Origin: Bedellia somnulentella | Taxonomy: Eukaryota > Arthropoda > Insecta > Lepidoptera > Bedelliidae | DNA length: 64,000 nucleotides | Direction of reading: 5' to 3' | Assembly: GCA_963576735.1 (NCBI GenBank) | Contig: OY755184.1 | Coordinates: 744,001 to 808,000 of the forward strand | Shown: positions 41,201 through 53,200 of the stretch, one piece after another | Position numbering within the stretch: the stretch's first letter is position 1 | Layout of the letters: every line of letters starts with the position of its first letter | Position numbers and translations under genes: made by a program | The notes under the pieces: model-generated | Databases searched by the model: none | What the model was told of the DNA's origin: nothing | What the model saw: the letters and a program-made list of their open reading frames with translations, nothing else

Positions 41201-44200
41201 CACTTTGTTCGTCGTATAGATTTTTATAATTTAGTTTGGTATATTTTTGGTTCCTAATATTTTGGATTGAACTGTGTTTGTTATAGATTTTAGGTTTTAG
41301 GCAGTAGTTATATTATAACAGTTAGTTTAGTGCTTTTTTCTAGGTGCTGTGCGAACGCGCAATATTAGCACCAAAAAATGAAACGGTCACTAAAATAAAT
41401 GAAAATATTTTGAATGATGAAGTTGTGGGAGAAAATACTGAATATTTATCTGTAGACACAGTGATAGAAACAGAACATAGTACGTCATGTCCTGTGGAGG
41501 CCTTAAATTCTTTGGATCTATCTGGGGTGCCTTCTAATAAAATAAAACTAAAAGTAGGTGTTCCGGTGATGCTCATGCGCAATCTCGATGCCCCTAGACT
41601 GTGTAATGGTACCAGGCTGCGTGTCACTCAGCTTGGGCGGAACATTATTACAGCCACTATTTTAACTGGCGCATCCAAGGGTGAAAGTGTACTCATACCT
41701 CGGATTTCGATTATTCCAAAAGACCTCCCATTTCAATTTAAAAGACTTAAATTTCCTATAAGGGTTTCATTTGCAATGACCATTAATAGAGCACAAGGCC
41801 AAACTCTAAGGGTTGCTGGAGTACACTTAGAAAAGCATTGTTTTTCAGTGTCCATAATCTGCATGTTTTAGCTCCACAAGGGAAAACATTTAATATAGTG
41901 CACCATTCAGTTTTGGTTTAACAACTGAGCATATCCAGCGATACATCGCTCTTCTTAGAATTTTCTGTGGAAATGAGAAGTTTTATACTTTATACCGCAA
42001 TATAACCGAATTCTGCGCGGGCGAAGGTATGGGTGGAAAGTAAATTTGCCACCGCCGCATATTTAACTAGAACTATTATGAATCAATCGTTCCGGATTCG
42101 TATCTCAGGTGATTCAAGCATTTTGTATATATTTTTTTTGTTTGCTTTGAATAGCAATCTTTATATTATAATAGCAAGCACTATCCCTTCACTTCCGCGA
42201 TTATTTTGTATGGAGATCCACCACTAACCATCCCTATCTTCCCGAGCAATCGCTGCAAGCTCTCCCGCTATCACCAGCGGTCAGTGGCGGCAGCACCGGA
42301 TTGCCAAACTACTATTCGAATTTGTATTTGTACTCACTAAGATATTCTCATTTTGAACATAGAACTTGGTACAAAATGGTTTGGTTCATGATTCTTATGA
42401 AAAATTAAAAAGGGTTTTTTTGGAACTCAACCCCTAAGAGGTTGATAGAGCAAATGAAAGTTAATATAGAGATTTTTGTCATTTTTGAATCAGAAACATA
42501 AAACTTGGTGCGATTGAATTTATGAAATTCATCTATCAATTATTCATGAGTATGTATTAACGTCCATAAATTCCATAAAAGGGTAGCCACTGCTTCAGAG
42601 AAAGTAATTCTTTATCCAGTTTTGGAAATAGACTAGGGAAAAGGTAGTTAAATAAAGGTAATTAGTGATGGGTCACCAACTGCATCGCCCAACAATCACT
42701 TGAAAAGCCTCAATGTCCTTTATATCCTTTACAACGCCCGCGGGAATTTAAATATAAAAAACAGAAGTTGAGATAGTGTTTCGGTATTTTGATTGTAAAC
42801 TGGATACAAAAAATGAAGTCCACGCGGACGAAGTCGCGGGCAAAAAGCTAGTATATATATATATATATGACATGATAGTCCAGTGGGTAGAACACCCGCC
42901 CGAAAACAGAAGGGCATGAGTTCCAATCCTAGGTCGGGCCTACACCAATTTGTCTTTTCTAAAGTCATATGTGTGGTTAATTTATCATGGTTGTTAACGG
43001 TGAGGGAAAACATCGTGAGGAAACCCACATGGCTGAGTTGTAATTAGTCATGTGACAGTGTATTCGTACAAAACGGCGATAGGCCTGCCCCCTATCACGT
43101 GAGTACACTGTCTAAGCAAAACGTGGTTACCTTCTCTGGACACTAGATGGCGCTGCCATGTGAGTTCAAAAGTATTGGTACCTCTGCCAACCCCTTCGGG
43201 GATAAACGGCGTGAACGTTTATGTAATGTTATGTTATATATATAAGCCTTCAGTAGGAATGGAACCTCCGAATCTACAACAGAGTGTCTTAACAATTTCC
43301 AAAGTGCATAGACAAAATATAAATTGATGCACAGCGAGGGCGATGCCCAGTATATGTTTACTGTGCCCAAAAAGCTTTTCTAGTCACTTCGCCTACCATT
43401 CCTCAAAGCCCTCAAAAATAGATCATTTCATTCACCTAAATATATATATTTCAGTTAAGACAATTCAGCCTTCTCCCTCAAAACCCTGAAACTTACTCAC
43501 TTCAAACATATATTCCAGCTTTCAGAAGCAGAAAAGAACGACGTACCCGAGCACGTGAAGAAAGCGGCGCGAGAGATGAACAGAAAGGCGTTCGAAGAGA
43601 GACTGAAAGAGATTAAGATGAGCGAGTTTGATGCCAAATTGTATGGACAGTTCTATAGAGCTGTGCAGCCACAGGTTAGTATAAAAATATGTTGATAAAT
43701 GTATAGTTTGACCTGTGTTCTTAGTAGGAATAGAAGAGATCGCTTTTAATAATAAGACCGCCAATGGTTTCTTAATTTTTATTTAGAGTTCAGAGTTATA
43801 TACTTATAAATAAAGAATAGGGAAAGAAAAATTTCGACACAAATGGGAATCGAACCCGCGACGCCCCCGTCACACACACGGTAGCTCAATGGTAGAGCGA
43901 CGGGGGCATATATCCGTGGTCGCGGGTTCGATTCCCGCCTGTGTCGAAATTTTTCTTTCTTTTGTTTGTTCTTTATTTATTAGTAATAATCCCCATATGA
44001 GGTTTTCATGAACAAAAAGATTTAAATTCAGAGTTCCTTGTAAGTGTCCTTACGTTATAGACTTTGGGCTTATTGCCGATTTGTGAGAAAATAAATTGAT
44101 AACATAACTAATTATAATTCAGCATGCCGTGTAGTGTCGGCTTAGAATTGTTATTCTAAGCCGACACTACATTGTTTGAATTTGAATTGTTATTCTACCC

Positions 44201-47200
44201 CATTTCTACCCGTGGGTGATCGTAAGAGGCGACTTAGGGTATAGGGGCTTTTTAAGTGATTTTTGGGCGATGTGGTTGGAGACAGGTCACCAAAAACATT
44301 TATTATTACTATCTTTTCCCAATCAACTTCCAAAAGTGGCTGAGGATTTTTTCATTCCAAAGCTTTGGCTACCCCGTTACGGGATTTGTAGCCGTGAGTA
44401 TAGGTATGTATGGTCATATTGGGATATATAGCCGAGGGTGTGTTAAAAAGCACTTTTCTACTTTCCGTAAGAGTTGTGAGAAGTTCATGCCAACTTGCAT
44501 CTATATTCGATTCGTTTTAGATTGGTTTAGTTACTAAATGTATTGACTGATACAATGCACTAGTTTATTTAATTCAAAAATAGGCTATAACCCTTTCACA
44601 ATAAATACATACCATAAAACACTAATAAAATAACTACATGAAACAGATAGCCGAGCAACCAGCAGAAAGCAACCGTGATAGCCCAGTGGGTAGAACACTC
44701 GGTTATCGTGCAAACGACTAGTGTTCAAATCCTGGGTCGGGCCTACACCAATTTGTCTTTTCTAAAGACATAGGTGTGGTTAATTTATCATGGCTGTTAA
44801 CGGTGAGGGAAAACATCGTGAGGAAACCCACATGGCTGAGTTGTACTTAGTCATGTGACAGTGTATTCGTACAAAACGGCAATAGGCCTGCCCCCTATCA
44901 CGTGAGTACACTGTCCATGCAAAACGTGGGTACTCTGAACACCAGGTGACAAAGTCACGTGATGTTCAGAAGTATTAGTACCTCTGCCAACCCTTTCGGG
45001 GATATTCGGCGTGAACGTTTATGTTTATGTTATTATGTTATGAATCAGATAAACGCGCTCCGCGGTGTGCTAGCGGAGTTGCAAGCCAAGAAGAAAGAAC
45101 GGCAATGGAGTCGACACCAGACCAGCGGGGAATTAGATGATGCTAAGATTATTGAAGGTATTGATTTGTTTCGAGAGTTATTTATTATTATAATAGCAAT
45201 ATCGATCCTGGTAAACATCTCTAGCTTCCTTAACATTGATTAAACTTTTCATACGTACAGTTTTAAAGGTCCAAATGTTTCCTCAATAGTCGTGCTCTAC
45301 TAACATTACCTTCCACATAAGCTATATATATATATCTCTCTCCATAGATTAAAAAACGTAAGATAGGTCATTTACGAGGAAATCGGCGCTTACGAGTGGC
45401 ACCGATTGCGGCAGATGAACGCACACCACTCGAAATATATCTAAACAACACACCAAGAAATACATTTGAAATGTAAGCGAGATAGCACATCTTAAAGCAA
45501 GCGCTAAAAAGAGATAAATATATTTTTTCTGTACCGTCGTGAAATATGACACAAAGACGACCGTTTGACAAAGAATAATTAAGACCTATACGCACGATTT
45601 ATCATAAATTATAATTCAAACGTTGTAAAGGGTCATGGTCAAAATGGGCGTAACACCAACAGCGTTAAAATATATTTTATGTGAAAGCTAATGATCATTA
45701 CTTAATTTTATACTATGACGGCGATTACCCAAACAACCGGAGAACAGAGATATTCAGTGATGTTCAAACGCATAGAATCCAAAACAATCGCTCACCGCAG
45801 AGGCAACACGGACAATATCGTGCAGTACTAGGCAAAAGATATCAATCTATTGGTTGGTAACCTAACGAATTACTGCATTCCATCCCTTTCTAACGTCTCT
45901 CACTCAGGTACCGAACAAAGAAAGCGTGCGTACGCGTCACTGCGCGTGCGCATAACGATTCAGTGAAAAGAACTTAGTTTATTTACAACTACTTCGCGAA
46001 TGTAGTCCAGTAGTCCACTCCGTTCAGCGGCTCATTAGGCTCCTTCACGTGATTTAACAGCAAAGAAATATAGGTCTTAACACCATGTGTGGAGAGTTAT
46101 TTTCCCCAACGAGAGAACAGCAATGCATAAGTGAGGTGAACTAATAAGGTGTCAGTATTAGATTTGCGATCAAACGAATATAGTCCTTAAGACGATGACC
46201 GAAGATTTTTTTTCGCCTGACGGCAAAGTATTATTTAACCAACCTTTGTGTTTTTTTTGCAATAATACCCGGTCCATATTGGGGATAACAAGTATGTAGG
46301 GGTTATCAAGACGTGCAATAAAGTAAATTACAACGCATTTTATTACTGTTGGTATAACGCCCAGCTCCCATACAAAAATGCCCATGATCCTTTATAATAC
46401 TTACGAATGATAAGCAATCTCATCATTTTAGTAGTTTTTCTACTTAAGTTTGTGCAAAATCTCATCACACACGACGGCATTCTCGATTATTTTGATAAAC
46501 GAACACGCCAAAACAGGTGAACGATTGCGACGGCAGCTAGTGCGCGACTGAAGTCAGATCAGCCATTTAGCCTGTCTTTTAAGTGCCACTTATGAGCGCG
46601 CATGACTTATCTACGGTTTTTTATTAGTACATCTATGTCTCTCTCTGTTTTACCAGTTTTTCTTCTTTAATACGTCCATATATATTATTTATATTATTGA
46701 ATGATGCAGGTCTAACGGGCGAGCGCTCCATCTACCGGCGCCGCACGGAACTAGAGCCGCCGCCGGGCGCGCCGCCAGACACTGCTAAGAGATTGCGATT
46801 GGTAGTGGACGTGTCCGGGAGTATGTATAGGTAAATATAGTATTTTATTATATTACGGATATATTACACAGCATGTGTTTCTTACACATATGCGGACATA
46901 TTATACGTAACAAGTTAGATACTAGAAACGGCCTATGAGCTCCATCTGTCGGCGCTGCACGGAACTAGAGCCGCCGCCAGACATTGACCAAGAGATTGCG
47001 ATTGGTTGTAGACGTGTCGGGGATGATGTATAGGTGAGTATAGTATTTTAATATTACACGGATGTATTGTACACCATATAATTTAACCATACCTGCAGAC
47101 ATATCAAATGGCAGTTCATTACCAATCGGCTAAACAACATCTTCTTCTCGCCCAATCTAAAATTCAGAACTTATATCAGAAAATTGATGTCTTAGAACAA

Positions 47201-50200
47201 AAACAAGGTGACCTTGAAACAATCCAAGACCTCAAACAATCTATACGCAATTCTTTGGAGTCACAAACAAAGACTAACACTTCTTTTGCCGATATGGTTA
47301 AAAAGGGACCGAACGATTTTGTAAGACCCCAAAATCTAGCCTCCATAACAATATTTCCGAAAGATAAACAAAAATCTAGTGATGAGACCAAGTCCCTAGT
47401 ACAAAAAATTATCTGCCCTGAGGAGATGAAATTGCAAGTACGAGGACTCAGAAAAACTAAAAATGGAGGAGTAATCATCAGCACCGAGTCCCAACAGGAT
47501 ATTGAAAAGATAAAATCGTCTAATAAACTCTGCTCAAACGATCTTACTTTAGAAGAAAGTAACCAGCGCCGCCCTAGAATAGTTGTAATTGGAGTGCCAA
47601 CAAATTTATCGGAGAAAGAAGTGTTTCAGTGCTTATATGAACAAAACTTGGCCGATAAGTATCCAGACTCAACATTCGACAAATTCCTTAGCTCCATAAA
47701 ACTTAGCCATAAAGGGGGTAAAAAACAGGGTAAATATTGCCACTACATAATTGAGGTCCCCGCAGGAATTCGCAAATGTCTCATGAACCAGGCGCGAATT
47801 TTCATTAACTGGACATCCTGTAAAATAAAAGACTTCACCCTTGTGACCCGTTGTTTTAAATGTCAGCAATATGGACACTCAGCTAAGTTTTGTCGTGAGG
47901 CTGATCAGGTCTGTGGCCATTGTGGGGAGACTGGACACTCTATCAAAGAGTGTATTAAAAAATCTCAGGAACCAACCTGTGCCACCTGCAAGCGTTTTAA
48001 AAAAACAAGTAACCATCCTACAGGAGACCCTGAATGCCCAGCTAGGAAGAATGCAGAATTGAGGTACATAAATTCTATTCTATTAACTATGAAGGCGCCT
48101 AAGAGCGCCCGTATCTTCATATTATCTATAAGCACTTATTGATTAAGTTTCTTTTCACATTTTTTTACTTCTTTTTTACATTTATTTTTAAACGTACTCT
48201 TTAGTTTATATATCAATGACACATCAAATTATCTATGACTTAGACAATATAAAATTTGGTGAATCTCGCTCGTGTGATGTTGAATTGTGTAGCCAATTAA
48301 TTTGCAATGAGAAAGGTACTCTTAAAATCTTAACCCAAAACATTCGTAGTATTCACAAAAAATTCGATGATTTTCTAATATTATTAACTCGATTTAATGT
48401 TCCTTTTGATATAATTATTTTGACTGAATGTTGGTTACAAAACCGAGCACATAGTTTACCCACCCTCACAGGGTACAAATTACACAGCTCAACTAAACTA
48501 CATAACCAAAATGATGGCATTATAATATATGTACGAGAAACGTTAAACTTTACCATAGAAGAAATTTGTGTTAATGAAAGTAATTGTCTAGGACTGATAA
48601 GTAAGGACTTAGTCACTTAACCCAAAACATTCGTAGTATTCACAAAAAATTCGATGATTTTCTAATATTATTAACTCGATTTAATGTTCCTTTTGATATA
48701 ATTATTTTGACTGAATGTTGGTTACAAAACCGAGCACATAGTTTACCCACCCTCACAGGGTACAAATTACACAGCTCAACTAAACTACATAACCAAAATG
48801 ATGGCATTATAATATATGTACGAGAAACGTTAAACTTTACCATAGAAGAAATTTGTGTTAATGAAAGTAATTGTCTAGGACTGATAAGTAAGGACTTAGT
48901 CATATTATCTTTTTACCGCTCTCCATCTTTTCGCAAACTTGATAATTTTTTACAATCCTTGAACAGTATACTACATGCTTTCGCCTCTACAAAAAACATA
49001 GTTTTAACTGGAGACTTGAATATTGACATTATAACAGAAAGCAACGATTCTTCTATCCAGGAATACTTAAACATATGTGCTTTTCATGGAATATCACCCG
49101 CCCATACCTTTCCCACTCACAACAGCGGATCCTGTTTAGATCATATTATGATAAAAACGAATTACCTGACACATACATTTGTTACTAACTCGACTATTAC
49201 CGATCATCGCGCCGTGCTATTGACATTGAATTTAAAGCTGACTCATAACAAATGCCGCCGCAGCTATTCTAGTGTTAACATGCAAAACGTAAGACGTGAT
49301 TTAATTCAAATAGATTTCAGCACGGTTTGTAATAATACTGACGTAAACTTTTCTATGAATTACGTGACTAACTGTGTTCAAAATGCAATTGCGAAAAATA
49401 CAAGCACGTTTCGTCAAAGCAGGAAGTACCAAATAATAAAACCTTGGATAACTCCTGGCTTAATCAGATGCATAAAACATAGAGATAAGTTGCACAAAAG
49501 GTATATGCTTGAGCCTACTAACAATACTATTACTCTTATTTATAAACGATATCGCAATTTTGCAATAAAATTTTGAAAAATGTAAAATGTGAGTACGAGA
49601 AAAAAGAACTTCAATCTGCGGGAAGTAACAACAAATTAATTTGGAATTTCATTAAATAAAAGACCTGCACGACAAAACATAATGATATCCCTAACGAACT
49701 ATTCAAATTAAGGTCAACTCCCACACAGTCAGCGGAATTCATAAATAACTTTTTCATTAACATTGGTAAGAATTTATCTGAACAGGCAAATTTTGAAAAA
49801 TACTATCAAGCTAATTCTAAACACCCTTCAAGGCTTAAATCATTTGTTATGATCGATACAGACGTCTCTGAAGTAGAGGGTATTATAAATAACTTAAAAA
49901 GTAACAGTGCCCCCGGATGGGATAACATCTCATGTAAAGTTTTGAAATTTTGTAAGGATATACTAGCCCCTCCGTTAACTCTCATATTTCAAAATTGTTT
50001 GTCTCAAGGTATATTCCCCGAGTCATTAAAAAAAGCTGTGGTTATTCCGATTTATAAATCGGGGGATAAAAACCAACCAAATAATTACAGACCAATTTCT
50101 CTTCTTCCCACTTTCTCTAAAATTTTGGAAAAAATAATGAACAGTAGGTTAATAAAATATTTAGATGAAATATCCTTTCTCTCAAGTTGCCAGTTTGGTT

Positions 50201-53200
50201 TCCGTAAAAAGTTATCAACTGATGACGCAGTCCATTGCCTTACAAATGTTATAGGGATTTTTCTCGACCTCAAAAAAGCCTTTGATACAATTTCAATTCC
50301 AATTTTATTGCAAAAAATAGAAAATATCGGCATTCGGGATACTCAGTTAAAAATATTTGAAAGTTATCTTAGTAATAGACTTCAGTGCCTAAAAATTGGA
50401 GACAAATATAGCACATTTTTAAAAAACCACCCCTTTGGCGTCCCTCAGGGTAGTATCTTAGGACCCAGCCTATTTTTTGATTTATATTAATGAGCTATGT
50501 AATCTCCAACTTAATAACGGCACCATAGTTTCATATGCAGATGACACAGCCTTACTTTTTTCTGCAAAAACAATTGACGAAGCTTATAAATTCGCTCAAT
50601 CTGGCTTTAGTATAGTGAATGACTGGCTTTTTAATAATTTTCTGTCCTTGAATACTGATAAAACTATGTATATGATTTTCGCAAGGAACACTTCTACACC
50701 ATTACTCAATAACACCCCGCTTTATGCACATCACCGCACTTGCACTGATAGCGCACCATGCCTATGCTCAACTATCTCCAAAGCAATGAACATTAAATAT
50801 CTTGGAATTACTCTCGACGTTACTTTAACTTTAAGGTCCATATTAATGCACTCTGTAATAGAATTAGAAAACTTATAGTAATATTTAAAAAGTTGAGACA
50901 CATATGTGACTACGCTTTAATAAAGCAAATCTATCAAGCGCTTGGTCAATCCTTACTGACTTATTGCATAAAATCTTGGGGAGGTGCTGGCATAACCACT
51001 ATGTTAAAACTGGAACGAGCTCAAAGAGCGCTACTTAAAGTAGCTACTGCGCGCCCTTTCTATTTCCCTACTACCGAACTATATAAACAATGCAAAGTGC
51101 TAACTGTGCGCCAGCTCTTTATTCTATTCACTGTTCTAAAATAGCATGCTAGCTTATACTTCAACCCTGATACACTAAACAGGAGGCGAAAGGATATAGT
51201 ATGTTTGAATACCTATAGTGCAAAATTTTCCATTACAAATAGATTCTTTATATTTTTAGGACCACACTTATATAATAAAATTAATAGATTACTAGTATTA
51301 TATAACTTAAACAACTTTGAATGCAAGAAAAAACTTCAATCGTGGCTATTAAATCTTACATACACGGAATCAGAGGAATTGCTTAATATAATAAGTTAAT
51401 ATAAGATGTTTTTATTTATTTTTTATCATAATAATACAATTAGTTAGATACAATCGATTCTGATAATAATTTATACACTACTTACCAATACCATTATATG
51501 AAAACTGATAGTTTAAGCCTTTTTTGTTTATTGTTGCCTGAAATACAGGTAAATTACCTAGCTCAGGAACAGGAAAATGTTATATTTTGTACTTTAAATA
51601 ACTAACTAGGTTAAGACGAATATTATGTCAATCTTTTTTTTTTTTTTTTGTTCATGAAAACCTCATGTGGGGATTATTACTAATAAATCTATACTAATAT
51701 TATAAAGAGGAAAGGTTTGATTTTTTGTTTGTTTGTTTGTTTGAATTGAATAGGCTCCAAAACTACGGGATGGATTTGAAAAATTCTTTCACTGTTTTGA
51801 TGCTACACTATTCCTGAGTGACATAGGCTATATTTCATTTTCAAAAAAATTAGGGATATATAACATATAGCTTAAAACTTAAAAAAAAAAAAAAAAAAAA
51901 TACATGTAATAAAATAAAAAACAAGAGTTAATGATAATTTATGCCCGAGCGAAGCCGGGACGGGCTGCTAGTAAAGAATAAATAAAGGAAAGAAAAAATT
52001 TCGACACAGGCGGGAATCTAATCCTTCCGAATTAGTTAAAATTCGGAGGTAGGAAACGCAAACACTACTTAAACGTGTAAAAGAAATAAAGGATAGAAGA
52101 ATTTCGCACTGGCAGCCAATTGACACGGTGGCTCAGTTGGCAGAGCGTCGGGGCGTATACCCGAGGTCGCGGGTTCGATTCCCGCCTGTGTCGAAATTTT
52201 TCTTTCCTTTATTTATTCTTTATTTATGAATATTATGTACTTTTGAAAACTGAATAATTTTTTTATTATTTTTTTTTTTTTTATATTACACGTAATAAGT
52301 TAGATACTAGAAACGTGCAATGAGCTCAATCTATCGGCACCGCGCGGAACTACATGAATATGATATTTTATTCATTATTTTTTCAAATACTCACGGATAC
52401 TTATCTCAAAAAGGGTAAACGAAAATTTTTGATTTTTTTAATTAGTCAGCCACTATGAAAGCTAAATGGAGCAAAGATTGTAGCGACCTCTAGTTCTCGG
52501 ATCAAGTAACAGCTCAGCACACTCAATGGCGGTCTCACTCGCACACAAGCGGTATCTCTTTCATTCCCTACATCCGGTATCAAATAATTTCTCATGCTAA
52601 GTATTTAATGCAAATTATAATGTTATTTACATTGGACCATAGAGGACATAAGTAAATAGAGCGCAAACTAAACGTAGTTCAGTACAAAAATTGCTAAATA
52701 AATTCCGCTAAAAAAACTATTTTTTCCAAATACGTTATCCCTACACCATAATTGGTTGATTCAATGTTCCCACATTTAGTGCTTATTTACCTTCCACTGA
52801 ACCAGTTACGGATATTGACATTTCTCGTTTCTTCTCCATTTAGCTAAATCCTATATGCACTGGGGTGTACTAGCCAGTTTATCTATAACTAGCTGATCCC
52901 ACAGACTTCGTACTGTCAAAAGTGTAGACTTTCACGTCGTCAAACTGAAATATTTAACTGACCTGTTGAGGGTCTCTGTCATGGGATGAGAAAAAAGGTG
53001 TTTTTTATAGTGTCCTCACAATTTTTTCACTTTATAAATTTAAAGTTTATAAGTATAGTAGTTTCGGCTGAGCATTGATTCTTAGTCAGTTAGTCTGTTT
53101 CACCATTTTTTAAGAAAATTTATTGATCTCTTAATTTTTCAGGGATAAAAAGTGTCCTATTGTGTTAATTGGGATCATTATCTGGCTTCCTGTAAATTTT

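Larger units (their letters stand above)
47100..52290 (+). mobile_element. Jockey/I-type LINE, ORF1 plus broken ORF2, interrupted by a family B element
   Basis: ORF1 at 47108-48142, ORF2 pieces from 48216 to 51399, then a 3' UTR. The UTR is split by the family B insertion 51629-52227 and resumes at 52239. ORF2 has a tandem duplication and frameshifts, so the copy is dead. Confidence 0.85.

Noticed and set aside
48353..48903. Two identical 87-codon frames on the - strand
   Set aside because: Shadows of the duplicated LINE endonuclease segment on the + strand.
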